From RGIG6353 sp045590615 (GTDB lineage: Bacteria > Bacillota > Clostridia > Oscillospirales > SIG627), in NCBI GenBank assembly GCA_045590615.1, contig JAZNRH010000038.1, positions 1-21,598 of the forward strand: a DNA stretch of 21,598 nt. Direction: 5' to 3'. The translations under genes and the position numbers were made by a program. The notes under the pieces were generated by a model. It searched no databases. It was not told where the DNA came from and saw only the letters and a list, made by a program, of their open reading frames with translations. The stretch's first letter is position 1. Every line of letters starts with the position of its first letter. Positions 1-6,649 of this stretch are shown one piece after another.

Positions 1-205
1 TCGAACCGAGGAAAGATAATTTTCGAGGATAAATTTTTCAGCGAAGTGCAGGAATACTACACGTATTCCAAGCGACAAGGGAAAATTTAGACCGAAAAGG
101 GCTTTTCTCGGCGATAATAGTTCGATTCCCTTCGGCTATAATATCATCTTTACTATATAATGTATCACAAAAGACAGTTCAAGTCAATAATTAACGTGAA
201 CATTT
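1..205. other. Non-coding left edge with nested inverted repeats
   Basis: No supportable gene. The first 90 bases are open in frame 1 (29 codons then TAG), but the reading is cut by the window edge and coincides with a stem-loop. GGAATAC (51-57) pairs with GTATTCC (63-69), and AAATTTT (31-37) pairs with AAAATTT (83-89) around it. A second hairpin is built on AAAAG/CTTTT at about 92-112. The stretch lies downstream of the minus-strand flippase gene. It looks like an intergenic repeat or structured RNA rather than coding DNA, but it could be the tail of a plus-strand gene lying further left. Confidence 0.4.
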
Positions 206-1744
206 TTATCGTTTCGAAAGCGCACGGTACATCAGCTTATAATCGTTAAGGGTGATACAGCCAAAAATCCTAAGTATGAGCATATAAATGAGACCCGATA
301 CGAGAAAGGCTACGATTATTGTAAAAAATCCACTTGCGACTGCCCCGTGAATAAGGGTCATAACAGTTCTGGTTATAATAACCGAAAGGGCTATGGCAAT
401 AAAGGGCTCAATAAACCAGCCCCAGAATCTGACCGGGACATGAGTGCGTCCGGCAAGCTTGGCTGATGACATTATGCAATTCAAAACCTCGCCGAACCAC
501 ACGACGAAAACGTATCCACCAAGCCCGAAAACAGGAACTAAAAGCCACACGAGTAAAACGCTTGAAACCGAATCGATTATATTATATTTTACAACGCTGT
601 TCTGCTCGCCAAGCCCTTTCAGAATAGCGTCGGCAAGATGGTCGTAGAGCATAAAAACAATCAAGGGGGCAAGGAGCTTGATATAAAGTCCACATTCCTC
701 GCTTTTATAAAACACTCTTCCTATCTCCTCGGCAAAACCAAAAATTATGCCCGACACACCAACGGCAAAAAACGAGGTTAACTGCATTACCTTACCCGTA
801 AGTCTCCTGAGTCTTTTTTCATCGCCCGAGGCATTGCAGGCTGAAAACTCAGGAATAAGCAAATCCGACGCTGCATACAAAAAAGCAGACGGAAACATAA
901 TTACGGGAAAAACCATACCCGTAATCATTCCGTAAAGACCAAGCGCACGAGAGGAATCCACCCCCCGTTTTCTGAGTCCTGAGGGTATGAACATATGCTC
1001 TATAGAATGCAGACCCGTACGAATAAACGAGCTGAAGGCAACGGGCAGAGCAATTGCCGAAATACGCTTTGCAAGAGGTGTTCTTTTATGTTTTCCGTTC
1101 ATCAGACGTTTTTTGTCTTTATTATAAAAATGAAAGCTCAGTGCAAAAGAAATAACCTCTGCAAAAATTCCACCTACAATAAGCGAAAGGCAGGCATACG
1201 AAAGGTTTTTGCCATCAAATCGCAGTAGCATAAAATAGGTTACGCCAATTCTGACAAGCTGGTCAAGAAGCATTGGCAAAGCATTTTTGGACAATCTGCC
1301 GACAGCCGTAAAATAAGCGTTTATTATTCCCGACATAACTATAAAGGGAAAGCTTATTGCCATCATACGAATTGAGGGTGCAGCTCGTAAATCGTTCAGG
1401 AAAATGCCTGAAATCTGCTCGGAAAATGCAAAAAACAAAACTGCTATTGCGCTTCCAAATACCAGAGAGAAGCCGAGACAGCACTCGGCTGTACGAGCTG
1501 CCTCACCCGAATTTTTTCTTTCGATTTCTTCTGCAATAATTCTGGTTGACGCAAAGCCAAGACCTGCTGATGACAGCGTTATTCCAAGTCTGTAAACCGA
1601 GCTTGTCAGAGAATAAAGTCCGAGTCCTTCTTCCCCTACCCTTCGCGAGAGCCAGACCGAAAACAAAAGTGATATTATCCTTAATGCCACAGTGGTTATA
1701 ACCATCAAAGAGGCGTTGTATAAAAATCTTCTAACTTTTTTCAT
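206..1744 (-). CDS. SpoVB-like lipid-linked oligosaccharide flippase (MOP/MATE superfamily)
   Basis: This is a polytopic membrane protein of about 512 residues with roughly 12-14 hydrophobic segments. It begins with the positively charged, hydrophobic N terminus typical of SpoVB and polysaccharide flippases, followed by SVWLSRRVGEEGLGLYSL, a hallmark of the family (helix 1, then G-E-x-G-L-G). Members flip undecaprenyl-linked sugars for peptidoglycan or polysaccharide; SpoVB acts in spore cortex synthesis. ATG at 1744 is preferred over an in-frame TTG at 1762, because the minus-strand promoter (TTGTAT, 16 bases, TATAAT) predicts a transcript start near 1763, which would leave the TTG without a leader. 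No clear ribosome binding site precedes the ATG, which is unusual here. A specific role in sporulation is not shown; a general flippase is the alternative. Confidence 0.85.
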   Translation of the reverse strand: MKKVRRFLYNASLMVITTVALRIISLLFSVWLSRRVGEEGLGLYSLTSSVYRLGITLSSAGLGFASTRIIAEEIERKNSGEAARTAECCLGFSLVFGSAIAVLFFAFSEQISGIFLNDLRAAPSIRMMAISFPFIVMSGIINAYFTAVGRLSKNALPMLLDQLVRIGVTYFMLLRFDGKNLSYACLSLIVGGIFAEVISFALSFHFYNKDKKRLMNGKHKRTPLAKRISAIALPVAFSSFIRTGLHSIEHMFIPSGLRKRGVDSSRALGLYGMITGMVFPVIMFPSAFLYAASDLLIPEFSACNASGDEKRLRRLTGKVMQLTSFFAVGVSGIIFGFAEEIGRVFYKSEECGLYIKLLAPLIVFMLYDHLADAILKGLGEQNSVVKYNIIDSVSSVLLVWLLVPVFGLGGYVFVVWFGEVLNCIMSSAKLAGRTHVPVRFWGWFIEPFIAIALSVIITRTVMTLIHGAVASGFFTIIVAFLVSGLIYMLILRIFGCITLNDYKLMYRALSKR

Positions 1745-1769
1745 ATTGCATATTATGAACAAACTGTCA

Positions 1770-1797
1770 ATTATAGAATTAAATATTGAAAATACAA
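1770..1797 (-). promoter_or_regulatory. Predicted sigma-A promoter of the flippase gene
   Basis: On the minus strand, TTGTAT (1797-1792) and a consensus TATAAT (1775-1770) are separated by 16 bases. It faces away from, and interleaves with, the promoter of the divergent small gene at 1835. Confidence 0.5.
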
Positions 1798-1814
1798 GCT
1801 TTTTGTGGTATACT
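1786..1814 (+). promoter_or_regulatory. Predicted sigma-A promoter of the FTR-like gene
   Basis: TTGAAA (1786-1791) and TATACT (1809-1814) are 17 bases apart, with a predicted start near 1821. This leaves a very short leader carrying only the ribosome binding site GAGGTGA (1823-1829). The -35 region overlaps the -35 region of the divergent flippase promoter. Confidence 0.6.
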
Positions 1815-1834
1815 TTTTTCGTGAGGTGAATTTA

Positions 1835-2035
1835 GTGGCACTAAGATTAAACGAAAATCGTGAAATTGTAGAAAAAGTAAGAGACGGACTGAAGGCAAAG
1901 GACGGATACTGTCCCTGCCGACTTCCAAAAACACCCGAATACAAGTGTATGTGCGAGGAATTCAGAAAACAGATAGCAGACCCCGACTTTGAGGGGTACT
2001 GTCATTGTATGTTGTTTTATAAAAGCAAGGACTAA
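1835..2035 (+). CDS. Ferredoxin:thioredoxin reductase catalytic-subunit-like protein, three CxC motifs
   Basis: This 66-residue soluble protein has six cysteines arranged as three CxC pairs: CPC (26-28), CMC (38-40) and CHC (56-58). That is the signature of the catalytic chain of ferredoxin:thioredoxin reductase, which holds a [4Fe-4S] cluster next to a redox disulfide and passes electrons from ferredoxin to thiols. The GTG at 1835 is chosen because GAGGTGA lies at 1823-1829; upstream codons in the same frame have no ribosome binding site. The spacing is CxC-9-CxC-15-CxC, against 16 and 8 in the plant enzyme, although the total span of 33 residues is the same. No variable subunit or thioredoxin is nearby. 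It is monocistronic, with its own promoter and a terminator just after the stop. Confidence 0.75.
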   Translation: MALRLNENREIVEKVRDGLKAKDGYCPCRLPKTPEYKCMCEEFRKQIADPDFEGYCHCMLFYKSKD

Positions 2036-2040
2036 AAAGA

Positions 2041-2073
2041 GGCTGTAAAAAAGGTATCACCTTTTCTACAGCC
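2041..2073. terminator. Bidirectional intrinsic terminator
   Basis: GGCTGTA-AAAAAGGT pairs with ACCTTTT-CTACAGCC around a 3-base loop. It is followed by a T-rich run on the plus strand (2079-2084) and, on the minus strand, by TCTTTTT just beyond the stem. It sits between two convergent units, the FTR-like gene and the feo operon, and can end both. It belongs to the GGCTGTAAA hairpin family seen three more times in this window. Confidence 0.8.
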
Positions 2074-2082
2074 CTGATATTT

Positions 2083-2241
2083 TTAATCTTTTTTCGTATT
2101 ACAATCACATTTATGCTTTTGACAGCTTTTAGCGTAGGGACAGCCAATACAGGCTTGTCCTTTTTTCTTTGCTCTGACGAGGTAGAACACTATTGCACCA
2201 ATGATTAAAACGAGGATTGCTATAATAATTATATTTTCCAT
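2083..2241 (-). CDS. FeoB-associated Cys-rich membrane protein
   Basis: A 52-residue protein with one N-terminal membrane helix (about residues 4-22, very rich in Ile/Val/Leu), a short basic stretch RAKKK, then a cysteine cluster C31-x2-C34-x5-C40-x4-C45-x-C47 and a lysine-rich end. This matches the small Cys-rich membrane proteins found next to feoB in many Firmicutes. Their role is not settled; a part in iron handling at the FeoB exit, comparable to FeoC in proteobacteria, is a common guess. The ATG at 2241 falls one base after the feoB stop codon, with GAGAAAG as a weak ribosome binding site inside the end of feoB, so translation is probably coupled. It is the last gene of the operon, ten bases before the bidirectional terminator. 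Confidence 0.85.
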   Translation of the reverse strand: MENIIIIAILVLIIGAIVFYLVRAKKKGQACIGCPYAKSCQKHKCDCNTKKD

Positions 2242-2242
2242 A

Positions 2243-4273
2243 TTACTTTCTCAAAGCAGCTTCTTCTTTAAGCTTTTTGTTTGTATTTGCAATTAAAGCG
2301 ATTATAACAGCTGCAAATGCAAGAACGGCAATAAAACCACAAATAGCAGCGCCAACACTGAGAGAGGCAGGAGCAATGATGAGAGTGCCGATAGTGTAAA
2401 CAAAATACGCTATGGTATAACCAACTGCAAGCTGGAGACCGATACCACCCCAAAGCCATTTAGCGCTCTTCATTTCAGCGTTCATAGCACCGATAGCAGC
2501 GAAGCAAGGAGGTGAATAAAGATTGAACATCAGATACGCAAGAGCTGCAACCTTTGTTATTGCCATAATACCTGCAGCCTCTGCGCCTGCGCCTTCTATA
2601 AGAGTAAGCTCTTCAGCATCAATAAGATTTTCAAGTCCTACGAAGCAAACTGCAAGCGTACCAACAACATTTTCCTTTGCGATAAAGCCTGTAATCGCTG
2701 CTGCTGCAAGCTGCCAGGAAAGAACACCGACAATGGGAACCAAAAGGTAAGCAAAGGGATAAGCGATAGAAGCAAGAATTGATGCATCTGCGCTTTCAGC
2801 CACCTTCAAGCTCCAGGTAAACGTCTGCATAAGCTGTACTGCCATATTACAAAGAAGAATGATTGTAGCTGCTTTTACTATGTAAGCCCAACCACGAGCG
2901 CACATTGATTTGAATGCACCCCAGAAAGAAGGAATCTTATATTCGGGAAGCTCTATAATGAAATATGATTTTTTCGCCTTATTTCCCGTTATACTATTTA
3001 CAAGCAAAGCGCCAAGGAAAATGAGAACAATACCCGAAAGGTACATCACAGTACTAACCCAGCCAGCATTATCAAAGAAAGCACCTGCAAAAAGTGCGAT
3101 TACAGGAATTTTAGCACCACAAGGCATAAACGGAGAAAGCATTGCTGTTGCTCTGCGTTCACGTTCGTTTCTTATAGTACGACTTGCCATAATACCGGGA
3201 ACTGCACAACCGATTGTGATAACAAAGGGTATAACTGATTTACCCGAAAGACCAACCTTCTTGAAAATCGGGTCGAGGACAACAGCGACACGCGACATAT
3301 ATCCACAGTCCTCTAAGAGAGCGATGAGGAAATACATTACCATAACAAGAGGTAAGAAGCCAACAACGGCTACAACGCCTCCGATTACACCGTCAACGAG
3401 AATTGCCGAAAGAAGAGGATTTGCGTCACCAAGAAGCTCGCCAACCCAGCCCTGGAAGCCTTCAAGCAGAGGAACAAGACCGGGAATAAAGGTTCCGTTA
3501 GCAAGCTCTATTCCATCAGCTATCCAAGCCCCAAGCCAAACCTGAGAAATCTGGAATACAAGATACATTACAACTGCAAAAATCGGAATACCCAGCCATT
3601 TATTTGTAAGAACAGCATCGATTTTATCCCCAACGTTCTTATCTTTTGTGAGAACCTTACGGGTTTCAACCTCTTTAACGATTTTATTTACAAATTCAAA
3701 GCGTTCTCTGTCTGCCTTTTCTACTGCCTCCTTGCTTGTCAGGTCGATATCGCCCTGCACGTAAGGAGCAGTCTGCTTACTTCCAACCTTAGCTACTGCT
3801 GCATCAACAACAGCCTTCAGACCGTCTGCCGAGGTAGATACCGTTTCAACAACCGTACAGCCAAGCTTTTCGGACAAAGCAACCGTGTCTATCGTAGTAT
3901 GCTTTTTTTCATTAATATCGCTTTTGTTGAGCGCTACCACCATGGGAATACCAAGCTCTAAAAGCTGAGTTGTAAAAAAGAGGCTTCGGCTGAGATTTGT
4001 AGCATCCACTATATTGATAATAGCATCGGGGTTTTCATTTTTTACGTAAACGCTCGTGATGCTTTCCTCCGACGTGAAGGGAGACATCGAATATGCTCCC
4101 GGAAGGTCAACAGCTATCAGACGAGCTCCACCGGTATATGATTTTTTAATAGGATGCTCCTTCTTATCGACAGTAACGCCTGCCCAGTTTCCAACCTTTT
4201 CGTTACTACCCGTAAGAGCGTTATACATTGTTGTCTTACCCGAGTTAGGATTACCTGTTAAGGCAATTCTCAT
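2243..4273 (-). CDS. feoB: Ferrous iron transporter FeoB
   Basis: This 676-residue GTPase-coupled Fe(II) transporter sits in the cytoplasmic membrane. The N-terminal G domain shows G1 GNPNSGKT (7-14), the G2 threonine in AGVTVDKKEH (T34), G3 DLPG (56-59) and G4 NKSD (116-119). A helical linker follows to about residue 215, and then the membrane domain with the FeoB core segments GCAVPGIMASRTIRNERE and MPCGAKIPVIA. There is no fused FeoA or FeoC domain. The length is normal for the compact Firmicutes type. The start is well set: GGGAGGA lies 8 bases upstream of the ATG. It lies 100 bases downstream of feoA, and the gap holds a second copy of the palindromic box found in the feoA promoter region, so it is probably repressed by the neighbouring DtxR-type regulator when iron is plentiful. 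Confidence 0.97.
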   Translation of the reverse strand: MRIALTGNPNSGKTTMYNALTGSNEKVGNWAGVTVDKKEHPIKKSYTGGARLIAVDLPGAYSMSPFTSEESITSVYVKNENPDAIINIVDATNLSRSLFFTTQLLELGIPMVVALNKSDINEKKHTTIDTVALSEKLGCTVVETVSTSADGLKAVVDAAVAKVGSKQTAPYVQGDIDLTSKEAVEKADRERFEFVNKIVKEVETRKVLTKDKNVGDKIDAVLTNKWLGIPIFAVVMYLVFQISQVWLGAWIADGIELANGTFIPGLVPLLEGFQGWVGELLGDANPLLSAILVDGVIGGVVAVVGFLPLVMVMYFLIALLEDCGYMSRVAVVLDPIFKKVGLSGKSVIPFVITIGCAVPGIMASRTIRNERERRATAMLSPFMPCGAKIPVIALFAGAFFDNAGWVSTVMYLSGIVLIFLGALLVNSITGNKAKKSYFIIELPEYKIPSFWGAFKSMCARGWAYIVKAATIILLCNMAVQLMQTFTWSLKVAESADASILASIAYPFAYLLVPIVGVLSWQLAAAAITGFIAKENVVGTLAVCFVGLENLIDAEELTLIEGAGAEAAGIMAITKVAALAYLMFNLYSPPCFAAIGAMNAEMKSAKWLWGGIGLQLAVGYTIAYFVYTIGTLIIAPASLSVGAAICGFIAVLAFAAVIIALIANTNKKLKEEAALRK

Positions 4274-4325
4274 AATATATTCCTCCCTATTATCAACTTT
4301 TCGGATTATAATTTATATGCCAAGG

Positions 4326-4339
4326 TTAGACACAGCTAA
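4326..4339. promoter_or_regulatory. Second DtxR-like box, between feoA and feoB
   Basis: TTAGACACAGCTAA (plus strand), read on the minus strand as TTAGCTGTGTCTAA, matches 11 of 14 positions of the box upstream of feoA (TTAGCAATGGCTAA). The arms TTAG and CTAA are palindromic, as in DtxR/IdeR-family operators. A minus-strand TATAAT lies just downstream at 4310-4305, but no good -35 is seen, so an internal feoB promoter is only possible. Confidence 0.5.
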
Positions 4340-4373
4340 CTATCAACCAAAAAAATATGGCTTAGAAGCTATA

Positions 4374-4586
4374 TTAAATAATTATAGCTTCTGCCAACTG
4401 ATTATCTATATTATATCTTCCGTCTTTAATTGAAACGGTGCATCCACCTTTTCTGAATGCAATAACTGTGATTGCTTCTCCTTCATAACAACCAAGCGAG
4501 AATAAAAAAGCATTGAGCTCTTCATCATCGGTATTAATCTGCTGTATGATATACTCTTTTCCCTCTTCAGCTTGAATTAAACTCAT
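4374..4586 (-). CDS. feoA: FeoA family protein, partner of FeoB
   Basis: A 70-residue cytoplasmic protein with the small SH3-like fold of FeoA: a short N-terminal segment, the hydrophobic LNAFLFSLGCYEGEAITVIA region, where the family usually has LxxLGhxxGxxIxVh, and the closing NIDNQLAEAIII, where the family usually has the IALxxxxAxxIhV strand. FeoA is thought to bind FeoB and help Fe(II) uptake. It is the first gene of the minus-strand feo operon, with a consensus-like promoter at 4661-4633 and an operator at 4624-4611. The stretch just before its ATG (ACACATGAG, preceded by GGGGGATA) supplies the ribosome binding site. Confidence 0.9.
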   Translation of the reverse strand: MSLIQAEEGKEYIIQQINTDDEELNAFLFSLGCYEGEAITVIAFRKGGCTVSIKDGRYNIDNQLAEAIII

Positions 4587-4610
4587 GTGTATCCCCCTGC
4601 TTTTACCAAA

Positions 4611-4624
4611 TTAGCCATTGCTAA
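4611..4624. promoter_or_regulatory. DtxR-like operator at the feo transcription start
   Basis: TTAGCCATTGCTAA is a perfect 5-bp inverted repeat (TTAGC/GCTAA) around CATT, extended by AAA and CCT on the flanks. It sits just downstream of the predicted start (near 4626) of the minus-strand feo promoter, a position that suits repression. It resembles the TTAG-N-CTAA core of DtxR/IdeR boxes, and the divergent gene at 4757 encodes a DtxR-family protein. Confidence 0.65.
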
Positions 4625-4632
4625 CCTCGTAT

Positions 4633-4661
4633 ATAATAACACCATATTATTATTTTGTCAA
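4633..4661 (-). promoter_or_regulatory. Promoter of the feo operon
   Basis: On the minus strand a consensus TTGACA (4661-4656) and TATTAT (4638-4633) are separated by 17 bases. The DtxR-like box begins about 9 bases past the -10. Confidence 0.75.
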
Positions 4662-4699
4662 TAAGTTTATTGGAAAAAATTTAATATTTTTTTAATTAC

Positions 4700-4728
4700 T
4701 TGCAAAATGCACAAAAATATGATATACT
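4700..4728 (+). promoter_or_regulatory. Promoter of the DtxR-family regulator gene
   Basis: TTGCAA (4700-4705) and TATACT (4723-4728) are separated by 17 bases, with ribosome binding site GGAGGT at 4744-4749. No copy of the TTAGC box overlaps it, so strong autorepression is not evident. Confidence 0.55.
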
Positions 4729-4756
4729 GATATAAATAATATTGGAGGTGTTTACA

Positions 4757-5119
4757 ATGAGCTTGCACGAATCGGCAGAAATGTATCTTGAAACAATCTA
4801 CGTTCTAACGCAAAAATCAAATACTGTCAGAAGCATTGACGTTGCCGAAAGCATGGGATATTCCAAGCCCAGCGTAAGCCGTGCCGTAGGTATTCTCAAG
4901 CGCGACGGACTCTTACTTATGGCAAAGGACGGCGCACTCACACTCACAGACGAAGGAATTAGTACTGCCAAAAAAATTTTTGAAAGGCATACCCTTCTCA
5001 CCGATTTTCTCAAATCTATCGGGGTGGAAGAAAAAACTGCTTCCGACGATGCTTGCAAAATTGAGCACGTAATAAGCGACGAAACGATTATGGCGATTAA
5101 AAATTTTATCAAGAAATAA
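4757..5119 (+). CDS. DtxR-family metal-dependent repressor (iron-type ligand set)
   Basis: A 120-residue winged-helix regulator. Residues 4-65 form the DNA-binding part (recognition helix near SKPSVSRAVGILKRDGLL) and 66-120 the dimerisation and metal part. Aligned by eye with DtxR, the primary metal site is kept as Met9, Cys100, Glu103 and His104 (EMYLETIY and DACKIEHVISDE), equal to Met10, Cys102, Glu105 and His106 of DtxR. MntR has Asp in place of Met. This argues for Fe(II) rather than Mn(II). Of the ancillary site only His78 is kept; the positions of DtxR Glu83 and His98 are Thr82 and Ser96. There is no C-terminal SH3/FeoA-like domain. ATG 4757 has GGAGGT 7 bases before it, and an in-frame TTG at 4742 is rejected because it overlaps that site. 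Being divergent from feoA, it is the likely feo repressor. Confidence 0.9.
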   Translation: MSLHESAEMYLETIYVLTQKSNTVRSIDVAESMGYSKPSVSRAVGILKRDGLLLMAKDGALTLTDEGISTAKKIFERHTLLTDFLKSIGVEEKTASDDACKIEHVISDETIMAIKNFIKK

Positions 5120-5150
5120 TTTTTGGGTGATATAAAATGTGACGACGAAT

Positions 5151-5187
5151 GGGGTGTAAAAAACTCGAACAGAGTTTTTTACAGCCC
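5151..5187 (+). terminator. GGCTGTAAA-family hairpin after the DtxR gene
   Basis: GGGGTGTAAAAAACTC (5151-5166) pairs with GAGTTTTTTACAGCCC (5172-5187) around a 5-base loop, with one mismatch or wobble. It has no clean T run after the stem, so its strength as a terminator is uncertain. It starts 31 bases after the stop codon. Confidence 0.6.
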
Positions 5188-5440
5188 TTGATTCTTAGGA
5201 GATAGGAAAAAATGCTTAAGAATGAACAAACCGAAGCCCGTCGGCGTACAATTGTACGGCAGTGGCGAGGTTTGTTCATAGTCAAAAACAATATAATTTT
5301 TCATAAAAAACTCATTTTGAGTTTTTACCTTGAAATCAACTATGCAAAAGTTTTTAGAACAGCCTTAAATAGCTTTCTTTTTTGTTTTTGACGGTCTGAG
5401 CTTTTTTTACATCTCCTTTATAAACAGCCCCCCTATTTTT
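5188..5440. repeat. Non-coding stretch of nested inverted repeats
   Basis: No gene seen. ATTCTTA (5191-5197) pairs with TAAGAAT (5217-5223). ATGAACAAACC (5222-5232) pairs perfectly with GGTTTGTTCAT (5269-5279) around a centre that holds the 14-bp palindrome CGTACAATTGTACG (5245-5258). AAAAACTC (5306-5313) pairs with GAGTTTTT (5319-5326). The rest is A/T-rich with no long reading frame and a weak resemblance to the terminator arm (AACAGCC near 5370). It may be a short interspersed element, a structured RNA, or a protein-binding site cluster. Confidence 0.55.
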
Positions 5441-5443
5441 CTA

Positions 5444-5472
5444 TTGACAATTTACCAAAATTGTTATATAAT
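5444..5472 (+). promoter_or_regulatory. Consensus promoter of the GRE operon
   Basis: TTGACA (5444-5449), 17 bases, TATAAT (5467-5472): a perfect match to the housekeeping consensus. The transcript would start near 5479, with the ribosome binding site AGGAG at 5491-5495. A promoter this strong in front of a ROK regulator suggests that repression sets its activity. Confidence 0.85.
5447..5464. promoter_or_regulatory. Candidate ROK operator within the spacer
   Basis: ACAATTT (5447-5453) and AAATTGT (5458-5464) form a perfect 7-bp inverted repeat around ACCA. It overlaps the -35 and fills the spacer of the operon promoter. The position is ideal for a repressor, and the first gene downstream encodes a ROK-type repressor, so autoregulation is the likely reading. 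Confidence 0.6.
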
Positions 5473-5502
5473 TAAATGAATTAACTATGTAGGAGTGAAT
5501 AA

Positions 5503-6603
5503 ATGCAAACAGGCACAAATTCGGAAGTAATGAGAGAGAACAATAAAAAGCTTGTTCTTAATTTAATACGCAAGGGAGACTTTTCAAGAGCTGACATTGC
5601 AAAAGAAATAGGACTGACCAAGGCTACCCTCACCTTTCTTGCCGATGAGCTTCTGAAAGAAGGCATTATTTACGAGGAAAACGTAACCGATTATACGGGA
5701 GTTGGCAGACGCCCAAGCTACCTCAGACTTCTACCGAATTCAAGATACGTAATCGGTCTTGCTCTGAGCCGTTCAGGCTTCTGGTTGGGACTTTACGATA
5801 TAATTGGAAATCAGATTGCAAACGATAAATTCACCTACATATCAGATAACGCTCAGGAAAACCTTGAAAATATGGCGAAGCTTATTGAAAGCTATAAGTC
5901 TTTAATCGACACCAAAAAGCTACTTGGCATAGGCGTTGCGTCCCCAGGCCCTCTCGATTACGAAAGTGGAACAATCCTCAATCCCCCGAACTTTGAGCAT
6001 TGGCACAATTGCGAATTCAGTAAAATCCTTTCCACCCTTTGCAATCTACCCGTAAAGGTTGACAACATCGCTAATGCAATGGCTGTTTCGGAAAGATATT
6101 TTGGTTGCTGTAAAAAAGAAAAAGACTTTGCATACATAGTAGTTAACGAAGGTATTGGCTCGGGCATAATCGTAAACGAAAAAATATATCGTGGACACAG
6201 AGGCTATGGCAATGAGCTTGGACACATTTCAATAGACTACAACGGAATAGAATGCTCGTGTGGGAACCGAGGCTGTCTTGAAAAGTACGCTTCTATCCCC
6301 TCTATTCTCAAGGGAACAAGTTACAAGAGCTGGAAGGACGTTACAGATAACTGTGACTATGAAATTATAGACAAAGAGATCAGATATCTCAGCTGTGGAA
6401 TTGTAAGCCTTTTGAACCTCTTTGACCTTGGTACGATTATTCTCGGTGATGAGCTTAACGACGATGAGCTACTCATCAGGAAGCTGTCCCAAGAGGTAAA
6501 CAAGCACGTAATCGTAAGGCACCCTGTCACCATTACTGCATCAAAGGTAACACAAAGAGCTTTAGCAGCCGCATCGGTGGCTTTGAGTGAGTTTTTCTAT
6601 TAA
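5503..6603 (+). CDS. ROK-family transcriptional repressor (NagC/XylR type)
   Basis: A 366-residue sugar-sensing regulator. Residues 8-60 form a winged helix-turn-helix (SRADIAKEIGLTKATLTFLADELLKEG), followed by VGRRPSYLRL, the usual link to the ROK domain. The ROK zinc site is complete: His241, Cys251, Cys253 and Cys258 in the GH-x9-C-x-C-x4-C pattern (SCGNRGCLE). The kinase-type DxGxT phosphate loop is replaced by LALSRSG, so it should bind but not phosphorylate sugar. It is first in the operon, 46 bases ahead of the activase gene, under a consensus promoter that carries a palindrome. The ligand is probably the substrate or a product of the GRE/kinase pathway, which points to a carbohydrate. 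Confidence 0.92.
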   Translation: MQTGTNSEVMRENNKKLVLNLIRKGDFSRADIAKEIGLTKATLTFLADELLKEGIIYEENVTDYTGVGRRPSYLRLLPNSRYVIGLALSRSGFWLGLYDIIGNQIANDKFTYISDNAQENLENMAKLIESYKSLIDTKKLLGIGVASPGPLDYESGTILNPPNFEHWHNCEFSKILSTLCNLPVKVDNIANAMAVSERYFGCCKKEKDFAYIVVNEGIGSGIIVNEKIYRGHRGYGNELGHISIDYNGIECSCGNRGCLEKYASIPSILKGTSYKSWKDVTDNCDYEIIDKEIRYLSCGIVSLLNLFDLGTIILGDELNDDELLIRKLSQEVNKHVIVRHPVTITASKVTQRALAAASVALSEFFY

Positions 6604-6649
6604 CTCGCTTTTTATTCAATTAGTTAAATGTTTTAACAAAGGTGATGTT

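Noticed and set aside
2910..3545. Long plus-strand open frame (211 codons) opposite feoB
   Set aside because: It is antisense to clear FeoB motifs, has no ribosome binding site and shows low-complexity Ser/Pro/Thr sequence; a shadow of feoB.
5109..5291. Minus-strand frame of 60 codons in the repeat-rich gap
   Set aside because: It runs through hairpins, has no ribosome binding site and its composition (Arg/Ser/Cys/Leu-rich) is not protein-like.
5503..6603. Calling the ROK protein a glucokinase
   Set aside because: It has an N-terminal DNA-binding domain and lacks the DxGxT phosphate loop.
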